From positions 1 through 39,714 of the forward strand of contig CALLAT010000135.1 of the NCBI GenBank assembly GCA_938002085.1: a stretch of DNA of 39,714 nucleotides. Reading direction: 5' to 3'. The translations under genes and the position numbers were made by a program. Under the pieces are notes generated by a model. It had not been told where the DNA came from. It did not search any database and was given only the letters and a program-made list of their open reading frames with translations. This DNA is from an uncultured Pseudanabaenaceae cyanobacterium (GTDB lineage Bacteria > Cyanobacteriota > Cyanobacteriia > PCC-9006 > JAAUQQ01). This document shows positions 29,301-33,241 of the stretch, one piece after another. Each line of letters opens with the position of its first letter. Position 1 is the first letter of the stretch.

Positions 29301-30896
29301 CAGTAGAGAAGCAGTCTGGCTTCCATCAGCGGCAACCGCGATCACTTCAGGCGAAACAGAACTGGAATCCACCGTGATGGATAGGTTGCCCAACTCTGGA
29401 TCATTGATGACCGGAGCCCAGTTGGCCAGGAAAGTTTCTAGCTCTGTGGCATCAGCGGGAGCAGCAGCGGCTAGATCCGTTTGAAACTGCTGCAGAATTT
29501 GGCCAGAATCCGTCAGGTCGCCCACAGCAAAAGGCGTTTCCGCCGTGCTGCCGCCATCATTCACCAAGGGAAGATTGGTGGCTAAGTCATCGTAGGTTTC
29601 TAGGTTCAGCCCTAGGTCTGCAAAGGCTTGAAAGCCGCTATTTAGGACGGCATTATTGAGCGGAGAGGCAGGCACATTGGTAACGGTGACTTGCTCAACG
29701 GCTGAATCAAAGGCGATTGTTTGAGCGGGCGTCCCATTGATCGTAATCGAGCCAGCTGCCGAGGTGATGCTGTTGCCATCGGCATCGATGGTAAAGCTAT
29801 CGGTTCCCGTTCCTCCCAGAATAGAAACCACATCGCCCGTGGCCGTGAGGCTATTCGTGCCATCTGAAACAGAGACATTTCCCGCAGCATCCAGGGTGAA
29901 GCTTAGGGCTGTGGTGACGGCAGAGAAGTCGAGGGTGTTGGTACCAGCCATCCCGTTAATGCTGTCATTGCCCCAGCCATCGAGAAAGACAAAGGTATCA
30001 TCATTGGCAGTACCTGCCAGGGTTTCATCTGTGCCGTTGCTAGTAATGGTGTCTAAGACATGGCCATAGGTTTGTTGGGCTGCCATGTCGAAAGCCAGGG
30101 CCGTTTCTAATGCCCCGACAACGACCTCTAGATCCCAGTCTCCCCCTTGGCTGGAGGCACCAGTGAGGTCATTGGACGCCGCAATATCAGCTCCCGTCAG
30201 TCCCGCCAACTGCTCAACAAAAGCAGCCCCGCCATCGCCCGCTGCGAGATTACAGCCATAAAACAGAATGTCGGCATCGCGAGAAAGCGCGCTTTGCCAT
30301 TGGGTCAGTTGCTGGCCGTAGTCTTCTAAACTGCCCTGGTTCAGACGACTGTTGCCCAGTTGAACCTCACCAGGGTCGCCATGGGAAACAATATGCAGTG
30401 AAGCAAGGTTTTGATATCGCTCCAAAATTTGGCTGATCTGCTCAACCCCATCAGAGTTGGGCTCCAGGATGATGACATCGGTACCTGGGGCCACTCCAGC
30501 TGCTAAGACCTCTGCTTCGGCCACAGAAGCATCAATAATGACGAGGGATCTGAGGGGAGTGATGCTGCTGCGGAGTAGCGAATCATTTGTGGTGGGAGCG
30601 ATCGCCTCTTCTAGTCCCAGGCCAGTGAGTCCATCTAGGCTGGGTGAAAGGCTCGTTTCTGCCTGGGAGCGATCTCCCAAAGGCAGGCCGAGGAAAACGC
30701 TATCTTCCAGGGAGAAAAGGGGGTGGCTCTGTCCCTGCCAAGCCGCTAGCTCGGGGGTGGCTAAACTGTGACGCTGCTCTGCCAGGGGTTTGCGATCGCC
30801 AATGGGAGGTATCAACCCACCCTGTAAAAATTCTCCAGCTCCAAAAGGTACATCTGAAGACAAAGGTATAGCGAGCGAGACCTGAGAATCTTGCAT
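11340..30896 (-). CDS. Giant 6518-residue RTX/FG-GAP surface or secreted protein with DUF4347
   Basis: This is a very large acidic repeat protein without a Sec signal peptide, so type I export is inferred. Order of parts: a DUF4347 domain, about residues 117-280 (LHIVSHGDPGEVQLG, DILFYGCNLAAG; His172 and Cys215). Then a calcium-repeat-like stretch to about 330, and several hook-IN-like beta/helix units (about 785-1700). A long unique region to about 3100 follows, with EF-hand loops at 1161-1172 and 2985-2996 and Cys pairs 2773/2795 and 2954/2960. A short RTX tract (3153-3238) precedes three HGL-TGD repeats (3260-3487). A long RTX tract (about 3866-4849) leads to fifteen FG-GAP-like units (4851-5628), and a last RTX tract runs to about 6459. 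The final 40 residues form an amphipathic helix plus tail, a plausible uncleaved type I signal. The frame is unbroken for 19.5 kb. Probable role: adhesin, sheath or matrix protein. Confidence 0.88.
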   Translation of the reverse strand: MQDSQVSLAIPLSSDVPFGAGEFLQGGLIPPIGDRKPLAEQRHSLATPELAAWQGQSHPLFSLEDSVFLGLPLGDRSQAETSLSPSLDGLTGLGLEEAIAPTTNDSLLRSSITPLRSLVIIDASVAEAEVLAAGVAPGTDVIILEPNSDGVEQISQILERYQNLASLHIVSHGDPGEVQLGNSRLNQGSLEDYGQQLTQWQSALSRDADILFYGCNLAAGDGGAAFVEQLAGLTGADIAASNDLTGASSQGGDWDLEVVVGALETALAFDMAAQQTYGHVLDTITSNGTDETLAGTANDDTFVFLDGWGNDSINGMAGTNTLDFSAVTTALSFTLDAAGNVSVSDGTNSLTATGDVVSILGGTGTDSFTIDADGNSITSAAGSITINGTPAQTIAFDSAVEQVTVTNVPASPLNNAVLNSGFQAFADLGLNLETYDDLATNLPLVNDGGSTAETPFAVGDLTDSGQILQQFQTDLAAAAPADATELETFLANWAPVINDPELGNLSITVDSSSVSPEVIAVAADGSQTASLLGNIRFAAQRTSQFNLSDIESLTSRGILFDPTATFDLDTTSTFDLSFEAAGDFELQVNEWSVAIADSATAANTAMRLGILDTAVSGSSIDLDVNASTIFKNVGTNGTALSLAELQAANAGGTTAIDALLDLNASGALDSEFTVTPTAQAGFVGPAAAVLAIDQTNIFDAALVEPSIALDDSLLSFTRLTADDLLAPLEQFEQWLAALENSTLYDDTLPLVDGGRVGDLLDFSGTLRDELIAKISDRTQITALSQPIDSATGQPSFSLSDGTSFTLTVNGVDSTISLGTSTTSNTSLADLIADINVAIATAGLAPQVQAEALVSSSSLITFTSQNPETDKIDVSFATAEIATAFGFGAGQNADNVASFETVQGLTAAIASVTGLSSVTSYDAPNNRLTFDVELSKDLAAVTKPFKPTLELEGIEDLTTASEVTLDSEVALDFRYGYDLLPTELPVIAPLENPTSLDISTGSLDYVFDLLIDEQLVSAITIARSSTAGLTDPLMLAGLINAELTTRGADSLVEAIVADGQVQFRAKSAQTSLTILAPDNDSDGSNENLNPVVQNLGFASSQTAGPELSPAFFDAANSDLTGTVRLDWAATDVTGRKGFIDFDFPEAAAQGTVTLATALNDGDGNGDGLISLPDLQVGGRGSLTGTNVISPGVLTTGKVPAPASFDLSISGSDSITVTLSPNDTLTAKALPTGQGDGSANANEFQLSGDATLTIAINGTGQTLTLAKADTDDNNSLQDLVADLQAAIGGNDNLDGTLEADSFEGRLLLSAVNPADDLQLSFVAGNPAEQLGFATGQVHDSDELLIGINRALTQAGIGDQVLARLESDRLTFDFPFGETLSISTTAADPAATELGLDGSTAQTASTIVNQPTRSGALNTTDTNDPDYVANAGLRALTTANSQFVFNLEGHVADQSNTAENQLTVTAVGDDLTAQADSATTELGFENEQTSQNYLIGDSAVSGAALSDRATFDISVNGGTAIAIEIPAGTASNDASSINNILKAAFEGQGQGVVRATLLDGKLSFSHDGNETISLSNLNGLAQAGDPPFIPANPGNTVATTELGLTGGDSSQPLLISNDLNVGTLGQLTEDATLSIALGSAAPVTVVVSQVSTLDNGDLAGLQADINGAIAATSLAGQVEAVLLGNQLGLQNINNNDTLTLSIPQAFEVQSQGAALDIFEKVNSDDIVEALEAASQAVATVSGSEVFSEGLPLLNLDAGGINDYGTAFSDLVADAALAPINSLQELTRAINELMGLDVLNPAFDPATAGVSAPGMGFRFNGSRLELDVLFVNEATQDYRFNLDAYGLASLDANGVPDALNNEKLSVLDGRGTLELDVESTATVNLDLELDYATDEPVITLEDDSDLTVDFQSQNDDLDFLALVGVSNLTVQNGALIIDGDGDASTPDFASYSGNFNGPLILDGRTFQDGSDFTTALTGQAEIELPFFQNASVNSSLGDPLVIQITDLEDAAFGTAGSVNIPNPDDLPDLAPLAESQFIELLRNPDFLINAIDRVLSSIQTAVEAPFAALENLPLIGDNIMDGVQPFFDDITQMRIEVRNFLETAYAETIGQANDGDLVAILQEALFDLFASDNSRSDTVLDNNNDGRGPRIGILKDLKDDGDALVDIDDVVVTTFAGNGNDGVQYDFHLGQSYSIALPFELGFGVGDLGLDELLPGFGFNVDGGEGVTFDFSWDLRFGFGVSEQELFYVNTDQHENIADTSSESVDELVLAIDVTVPGFNADVNLGLVGAKIDDGVEAPLKVTSLDAMSLSDVLLSNDNGLEGAFEVRLYKDNGGIDTNPVLLTFDNTGTGMRGGGILGALDAPARAARLITQLNLQLFELSTGGLIATPDLSAVLNEDHPDYDPINPAARLILTARDPDITRIEITHLSGNDFGFGGSDDIQFEDQRAVGLGFDDTQTASGGQIVAKFDAPKDGRINQDVMFTVTVGGEEVEVMLHTSTLDDEAELDDGTLVTDLAALAVQLNDVMELALLEAGLAATAVVASIQGGKLVLSGSSLEQIEWSRLDISFLHVEFTTDLVDPDDAGRLTLPEIFSDPLATLEAKLAAEAQARLHINTNADTVTDFVEDVIGFGGLGLPQIDFDFMVGFTGSLDITGGFEAEYDVSNLQFANIQVNVGELLSNLLGPVLGGVQEVLGPIFDILGPAANSAQGFLNAPIPVLSDLASLLGVSNDFSLLDFTGNKQAFNQFFDVVVTIIDLIDAFNDIDFDNGPIIVNLGCWELDFDKDSPTYFPRTKLPLPCEAVDIFEDLGGEADPISRILKLLGVSADGTSVVEVEPAGVKLDFLDPGNILNLILGETFDIVSINLPKLHLELGLDVGFDFKALDFGVGGGVTVDVDLGFVYDSTGLDRIMDARNLGLEPDYGDLLDGFYIRTKRGAEFSLGANFYGRGGIDITTPRICLGFLGCTPAFTIFALEAELYGNFSLGLDLRDPNEDGALRFDEIMDLTNDFSDPERLFFLFDIIGSANFGFDFSGTILGQTITAADLGIKLDIGGSFSAQDFFGTIFGFEDPFTGTLGEIIGGKSTNPSRVLRINAGEFDYARIHGDTDDSDGVKNWTVRSSGNDIIISDGSRSTTIANAASQVDSIMFRGTNADDSIDFSGLALPISVDARGGIGNDRIIGGDGNDLILGGSGRDEIEGEDGDDALYGDEGEDDIQGDAGDDILIGGRDNDTLAGGAGADLYRYGTTRSERGGWGQDTVNEDLQISNVSAGTDNVIRISSASHGLTNGDVITLSGLEGITNNGEAAEGAFAVTRIDQDTFELQNTSVGGTYTTGTGAFFKEARLLDIASVEDEFAYVADTGTVTAGSRTLAIESLGTEAGVFRITAFQHGLQTGDTVTVAGVEGSTNANGTFQILKVSDNRFDLKASTVHPAGKIRITSANHGLATGDTISVTGVGGVSNANGTYSVTRVSDDQILLNDSKFIGSYERRNGTGFIIAASDRTATEINSDPASKLKLLTDTLDFSALGSNKPLNITLDNSGTEVKIGSEEVPVNTVTLDDHNVETILGGRGEDDYNISANPSHFTRLDGQEGGDDYSIQLTDDLKGDVLIKDTGEVRAIDRLLIEGKDDANAPDTVGIRSEAIFFGPGKSIEYSPGGADSGLEQIKVDLLQGDDVINVESTPQNTTVAVNAGAGSDTFNVGVSLNDGGATTEANLNGLAGTPRSQGGAGPLILDGFDQEIEEDPDSTDVDRLNIFETTDTTGNNAANGTAGELTATALTGLGMDVGLEYGAMERLDLRLGQGDDELTLTGLTADSNSTIHGGGGSDNITVSGLTEAGNQALTVYGDTSADGEHRVDAAGNDVVDASAVSRTIVLDGGGGDDTLHGGSAKDFIAGGSGNDSLFGNAGDDEIYGDAGFDLDLDNRAFTITTSGRADGGNGNGDDFDSPGADTIEGGEGADIILGDQGLITRNTTGGLTTNVDLNDLGIVERIETTNEALGGEDRISGGAGADMIFGGVSLVEHPDAAVIGDEIDGGSGADIILGDAGIAIGSDGSADANDVLSRSPNLGGIDTISGGEDNDVIVGGSLGDSIQGNAGDDLILGDQGRITRNATDEIESVETTNETSAGNDSLEGNDGNDVILGGSGADSAQGNANDDIILGDNGKVIFVNNELDRVDSILPAVGGDDSLLSGDEGNDIVLGGAGADIITGAEGDDILLGDNGSVLYGEDGDRATLDVVTTPLTDYDQGAGDNIDGGANDDIIIGSVGDDLLYGREGKDKLLGDNGRVQFSNGALTEITTLNPDEEGQDELEGHEGDDVLLGGSGNDGLKGQAGADILLGDNGRIEFSNSQLTEITTLNPEEAGQDNLEGNEDNDVLLGGAGDDELQGQAGADILLGDNGQVLFDAGVIRRIETTESGIGGTDNISGDIGDDIGFGGFGDDSLTGGAGNDTLLGDNGYLDYEADGDLSTLDVVATPSTESELGGKDNIAGDEGDDRLLGGADDDTITGAAGHDKLIGDNGKFSFTAGQLTRLESLDSAGAGMDELEGNADDDVIMGGLGDDQIQGQLGDDILFGDGAVMAYSNGQVTRLESQVLALGGQDNLDAGEGNDIALGGSGDDQIAGRGGDDIISGDNGHVDYSLDGDLNTVDEIATPVDGAVAALGGSDNITGDEGQDIILGAAQGDTVSGGDGADIILGDNGKLSYSAGLLNRVTTALPEQGEDDRLLGDEGTDIVLGGEGKDSIEGGGDRDILLGDNGEVLYQAGTVSQAQTTEPGVGDDDEIDGGNALDWIFGGAGADRLFGQAGDDRILGDNGIADMLLDTVVSTSPTLGGQDSIYGGLGEDTIFGGTEADFIHGDEFDVSQGLWRIVSTDDFDLDGNDDFLWRELNTGELAVQFVVGNGVNVTQQVKAPLLRGSNFEVLGTGDFNGDGAADIVWRDRQTGIIDAWLMEGERYLSEAALNLPPLGLEWDVAAIDDFNRDGNADLFLRHTTVPLNLIWFMAGTNLVSASEVLGAPTFDVNWSIGGTTDFNQDGHTDILWRNPLIPEERVWFLNDENYLGQSVLNVLPSPNSDWAIAGIGDFNQDGNGDIIWQNQVDGLPVIWNLDAVEFSPSLFNAASLDWQLVGSGDFNDDGQADSVWRNATTGQTALRLMNNGEILRDTFVGPLVQDPNWEIRAVADFNGDGQEDLLWRHQVAGLNLLWGLNGTGLISQGLLPASTVDSNWRIAASGDFNGDGQEDLLWRSRIDGALVVWLLNNGVEFSSSLLQTPALDLSWTIEGIADVNQDGQQDLLLRNQNTNVLLARFLNGIELAGDAVLQLPNFPTQDWQIGAFEDFSNDGGLDLYWQNQLNGAQVLWGLDNVSFQSQQVLVVGQDQGLVDWFLEGSALIQNQFDSRDLGWSLVGSGDFNRDGQADGVWRNGGTGQTSIRLMNGDEVLQDIFVGPTVLDPNWEIQAIGDFDSDGHEDLLWRHQLGAQTLLWSLEGTKYRNSALLPATPIDSNWRIAGSGDFNGDEQEDLLWRNQVDGSLVTLFMDRGVDIGSTLLGAPALDLGWVVEGVADINQDGQQDLLLRNRFTNDILARFLNGVQLVGDAVINLPSLPDQSWQIGAFDDFGGDGQLDFYWRNQPTGLEVLWELNGTDFSGQRIVYGQQTADLILGDHGQRDFKLSREDSYQSIFTTAGDGGGNDVIYGDQGDDKILGQQGDDTIYGSSGEDDIIGGHNVLGGIDGADQIEGGSEADVILGDNGSIKRRPIDPESRTWERHDLPFDDVIRDIQRFDDSDRITAPDQLQGNGGDDIIHGQRGNDVISGGQGDDELYGDLGSDQIQGDDGHDTILGGTGQIIRDYSPNGAIRQDINGAWHRDVTLTEVVNVVNARDLATGGLTADELAAAEKLLLSGLYNPDGSRALNSDGSWKTVQQQLAIFADGADVISGGAGDDQIFGQGGDDQINAGEGENYVEGNGGADRIVGGSGNDFFIGDDQFNGVPWESQNPNVTHGLHLIEQALGGSLQLGTFGTVITPSVNVTANPDQGLLPILAVDQEGQAQNPQALGLTTSDGLTVEALVQLIPSVSGHGAWLPGNDTLLSGAGEDTVVGDDYSLVMPLRTGDAGLDGLLEELTRELSQLSYDLHDVEIGRDRQQPNQTLSIGNDILDGGSDDDLVVGDSAIAFGPLKPGLPNTDAGLGNRLADLRAIISQFDAQVLNVVSTLVADTTAPASGPNQLLMGNDNISGGEGDDHLFGDDVFQLSPVLDELPYPNSSFWDYGFSQQERPTSPNLPEWNRDQGNDIINGAAGSDFAVGDYGSIITPIVTSPGTDETELKQSLEQLQADVQTFLRDLYGDDHGIAHSQRDQSYVLRAGNDLLVGEAGDDLLFGDNANILLPWIQGQLNLNLSLQAGYLDESEEDYNFSHGLPRQHQLAHRSLDLNTTLAEDQIFGGLDNDQLFGQRGIDQLLGEAGDDALFGGSEADGLDGGIGINVVRTSNPSPKDAELLNGVINARLLELLTPELVQQLQETTQNQAAAILNGKFRVEAPS
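11520..14010 (-). repeat. C-terminal RTX-like calcium-binding tract of the giant protein
   Basis: Blocks of GGxGxDxxx-type nonapeptides (for example GGAGDDQIFGQGGDDQI and GDDLLFGDN) alternate with 50-100-residue non-repeat inserts. The tract resumes right after the FG-GAP block with LILGDHG. In RTX proteins each GGxGxDxux turn binds calcium and folds into a parallel beta roll after secretion. Confidence 0.8.
14015..16345 (-). repeat. Fifteen FG-GAP/VCBS-like units with a tandem 831-bp duplication
   Basis: Each unit of about 50-55 residues has the pattern WxIxxxxDFNxDGxxDLLWR and carries a DxNxDG calcium-type loop. Units fall into three groups of five. Groups two and three are clearly a tandem duplication: the first-unit Trp codon recurs at 15567 and 14736, exactly 831 bp (277 codons) apart, and units 6-10 match 11-15 in order. 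FG-GAP repeats usually form beta-propeller blades. The block sits inside the RTX tract. Confidence 0.85.
16350..19300 (-). repeat. Central RTX-like tract with longer LGDNG modules
   Basis: RTX nonapeptides are organised in longer modules that end with ILGDNG and then a short beta insert. Two adjacent modules are nearly identical and exactly 171 bp (57 residues) apart (complement of CGTTGTCGCC at 18071 and 17900), sharing TEITTLNP and GQAGADILLGDNG. Other modules have longer inserts (LDVVTTP, LESL). This points to recent amplification of part of the tract. Confidence 0.8.
20440..21120 (-). repeat. Three HGL-TGD beta repeats (tail-fibre-like)
   Basis: Three copies follow the pattern IRITSAxHGLxTGDxIxVxG, then NANGTY, xVTRVxDDxF and a variable tail. 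Their HGL motifs are ASHGLTNGD, FQHGLQTGD and ANHGLATGD. Repeats of this kind are known from phage tail-fibre and other extracellular proteins, often annotated as FCCH-like. Their role here is unknown. Confidence 0.7.
21185..21440 (-). repeat. Short RTX tract before the HGL-TGD repeats
   Basis: A compact run of RTX nonapeptides (GGDGNDLILGGSGRDEI, GDEGEDDIQGDAGDDILIGG) ends in ADLYRYG, a typical RTX block end. It sits between the unique middle region and the HGL-TGD repeats. Confidence 0.8.
25800..28540 (-). repeat. Divergent hook-IN-like units in the N-terminal third of the giant protein
   Basis: At least five units share the plan of a beta hairpin (for example TLTIAINGTGQTLTLAKAD), an Asn/Ser-rich link, a helix (SLQDLVADLQAAI) and two further strands. 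Other copies include TLTVNGVDSTISL with DLIADINVAI, FDISVNGGTAIAIEI, and LSIALGSAAPVTVVV with GLQADINGAI. The plan resembles the flagellin hook IN motif. Divergence between copies is high. Confidence 0.55.
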
Positions 30897-30936
30897 GACA
30901 ATTAAACGCTAGGGGAACGAGCGCAAACGAATCAAA

Positions 30937-30967
30937 CTGTTATCTCTACAAAATGCAGAGATAACAG
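30937..30967 (-). repeat. Hairpin between the parvulin gene and the giant gene
   Basis: CTGTTATCTCT (30937-30947) pairs perfectly with AGAGATAACAG (30957-30967) over 9 bases, within the 125-base gap of two same-strand genes. On the minus strand it is followed by TTTGATTCG, a weak T-run, so it could be a partial terminator, a processing site or a stabiliser. Confidence 0.6.
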
Positions 30968-31021
30968 CCTAGGAGAGCAGTCAATAAGGACTAAAGCCTT
31001 ATGGATCGAAACCGAGCAAAA

Positions 31022-31813
31022 TTAGGAGACGCTAACACTCTCCTTGGCAGGTTCAGGCTGGGTTAAGCGAACATTTAGAGACTTAATTTTCTGAGCCACC
31101 CAAAGTTGAAATAGCCTCTCTTCCAGCTGCTGTTTGAGTTCGCCTTCGAGCACCGCAGGCATCACAGACTCAACTTGAAAAATACTCCAATACTCAGCCA
31201 TTGCTAAGGGTTGAAGCAAGCTACCAGCAGAAGCATGGGCAACATGGGTGCGCAACGGCTCAGGAAGCTGCCCCCTTCGCAGGTCTTTACGCACTCTGCG
31301 AACCAAAGGGGCACCCACCTTAGGCTCACTCAAGGCTTCCATACTTTCGCCAGCCTGAAGTCGCCCATGGAGAACTGTCGCCATGGACTCATCGGACATC
31401 ACCAAGCCTTCCAAAGCAACGGTTTCCAGCTGGTCCTTCTGCTGTTCAAAGACAGTTTGAATATCGGGTGCTGCAATATCAGCCTTTAACTGTTTGAGGA
31501 GGGCATTCATCGCAATCCGCTGCTGGAACAGCGTTTGATCAATGCCCTGGGACTGTAACCAAGCATCAAAGGCTTCAGACTCGGTGAGCTGGTGGAGACA
31601 GCGGAAATCGACCATCGTCTGGGCAATATCTGCACTGGAGAGTTGATACTTCTCTTTCCTAACTTGTAGCTCTTGATAAACAACATGTTGGCTCACAACA
31701 TCTTGAATAACGGGCATGAGATTACCCGACAGCTGCAAATACTTGAGGGACTGGGCAAGGGAAATGGATTCGTCACCGACTCTCAAAACGGGCAATTGTT
31801 CGAGTTCTTGCAT
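31022..31813 (-). CDS. Parvulin/SurA-like peptidylprolyl isomerase-family protein
   Basis: The 263-residue product has the plan of cyanobacterial PpiC/SurA-like proteins found next to type I exporters: an N-terminal helical half (LSSADIAQTMVDFRCLHQLT, EAFDAWLQSQGI) and a parvulin-like half from about residue 130. The parvulin half ends in the conserved helix VLEGELKQQLEERLFQLWVA. The parvulin core is degenerate: the usual GxLGxxxR element is not evident, so catalysis is uncertain. There is no signal peptide. It is the first gene of a same-strand series, 125 bases ahead of the giant RTX gene, which suggests help in keeping that protein export-competent. No ABC exporter or HlyD gene is present in this window. 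Annotation as a PPIase is by family resemblance. Confidence 0.65.
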   Translation of the reverse strand: MQELEQLPVLRVGDESISLAQSLKYLQLSGNLMPVIQDVVSQHVVYQELQVRKEKYQLSSADIAQTMVDFRCLHQLTESEAFDAWLQSQGIDQTLFQQRIAMNALLKQLKADIAAPDIQTVFEQQKDQLETVALEGLVMSDESMATVLHGRLQAGESMEALSEPKVGAPLVRRVRKDLRRGQLPEPLRTHVAHASAGSLLQPLAMAEYWSIFQVESVMPAVLEGELKQQLEERLFQLWVAQKIKSLNVRLTQPEPAKESVSVS

Positions 31814-32470
31814 GCCAAAGTGTCAATAAAGAAGATCAAATTCAAATGCACAATTGCTTCGTTCCAAGAATCCAAGACAATTATGCTGCACCCAAAAAAT
31901 TTTGCTTAGTAGTAGATATAACAGAGGCCAATCGTATTTCTAATCCGTGGATCTAACCTAGTTATGCGATTTATGGCTTAAGGCTTTCACTCTAAAAAGC
32001 CGGGGAAATACGTAGGAACGAGGAAATAGGAAAATATTCAACCTGATGCAGCCTGGAGGTGAGCAATTTACCCAATTTCAAAAATCCCAACTGATCCAGC
32101 GTAGTCCTTAGATTTAGGCTTTTCAAGCCCATTTTTGGATAGCCGTAATTTTACTGGCGTACAATTGCGGCATCAGCAAAAGTTATCTGAAATTGCAGCG
32201 CTGAAAACGCTCCAACTTTGGAGCCAAATGCCAAAAGCTTCACCCAAGAGGGCTTGCCATCCATTGCCCCACAGGCCCCTAATTTTGACCGCTGCTAGAA
32301 CGATAGAAGTGATTTAGAAACGATGATGGAGGGTGAAAACTCATTTCCAGCTGAAAACTCCATCAACTTGCGGAGTCCACAAATTGCATCCTGTATCTAT
32401 GAGGAACACTTTACCTGCTCCCGCTTTAGTCTAGAAACGGGACGGAAGCCGTATTTTTAGGGAAACGCCT
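31814..32470. other. Divergent spacer between the parvulin gene and TPR copy B
   Basis: This 657-base stretch has no supportable gene. It should hold the promoter of the 22-kb minus-strand unit and that of the plus-strand TPR gene. A small perfect hairpin GCTCCAA-CT-TTGGAGC lies at 32209-32224. A 60-codon frame at 32135-32317 has no ribosome-binding site and an odd composition, so I do not call it. Confidence 0.5.
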
Positions 32471-33241
32471 GTGCCTGCGCTGCTATATGGTTTTTTGAAT
32501 GGTCCATTGGGCTTAATCGCCACAGCTTTCTGGATCTGGATGATCGTAGATTGCCTCAAAAATGGCAGCGGGCGCGAGCGCCAGTGGATTTGGCTCTTAG
32601 TCTTTCTCAATGTCCTCGGCGCAGCAATCTATTTTGTTGTTTGCTGGTGGCCTCGTTCAAACCACACCTTACCCATGCCAGGCTTTGCCAAGCGGTTTGC
32701 AGCAAAAGACAAGCTGTGGCAGGCAGAGGCCGATGCTCGCAATATCGGCAAGGCTTATCAGTTTGTGCGCTTGGGGGAGTTGCTTTACAGCCTGGGCGAT
32801 CGCGCTAAGGCTCAAAATGCCTATGATGAGGCGATCGCCCAGGAGCCCGAGAATCAGCAGGCGCTCTGGGGTTTGGCTAATTTGGCGATCGACCGCAAGG
32901 ACTGGACTGGGGCCAAGGAGCGATTGACCTTACTTCTCCAGGCAGACCCTAATTTCAAATATGGAGAAGCTTCAGCCCTATATGGGCAATTGCTCTATCA
33001 ACTCGATGAGGTCGATGAAGCAAGAACTCACCTAGAAGAAAACAATAAACACAACGGTACGCCAGAGGCAGCATTGCTCTTAGCTCAGATTCAGCAGCAG
33101 CAGGGAGATGGGGAGCTAGCGAAGGAGACCGTGGCTAGCATGGTGGCCAAGGTGAAGGGATCACCACCTTATTATTTCAAGCAGCATCGGGGGACGGTGC
33201 GTCGAGCCGAGAATCTGATGAAAAGTCTGGAGAAGTCTTAA
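32471..33241 (+). CDS. Membrane-anchored TPR protein with PLDc_N-type domain (copy B)
   Basis: The 256-residue product is a paralog of the protein at 9176-9967. It starts with GTG, supported by AGGGA about nine bases upstream. Two membrane segments lie at about residues 7-28 (LNGPLGLIATAFWIWMIVDC) and 39-62 (WIWLLVFLNVLGAAIYFVVC). The linker QAEADARNIGKAYQFVRLGE is nearly identical to that of copy A, and TPR-like helix pairs follow (AQNAYDEAIAQEPENQQAL) to about residue 230. PLDc_N modules are found at the N-terminus of cardiolipin synthases, but no catalytic HKD motif is present. It probably acts as a membrane scaffold. The two copies bracket the giant-protein operon, which may be chance or a hint of shared function. 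Confidence 0.8.
   Translation: MPALLYGFLNGPLGLIATAFWIWMIVDCLKNGSGRERQWIWLLVFLNVLGAAIYFVVCWWPRSNHTLPMPGFAKRFAAKDKLWQAEADARNIGKAYQFVRLGELLYSLGDRAKAQNAYDEAIAQEPENQQALWGLANLAIDRKDWTGAKERLTLLLQADPNFKYGEASALYGQLLYQLDEVDEARTHLEENNKHNGTPEAALLLAQIQQQQGDGELAKETVASMVAKVKGSPPYYFKQHRGTVRRAENLMKSLEKS

Noticed and set aside
11340-30896. Many plus-strand frames of 60-220 codons inside the giant gene
   Set aside because: They mirror the repeat composition of the opposite strand, lack ribosome-binding sites and have low-complexity products.
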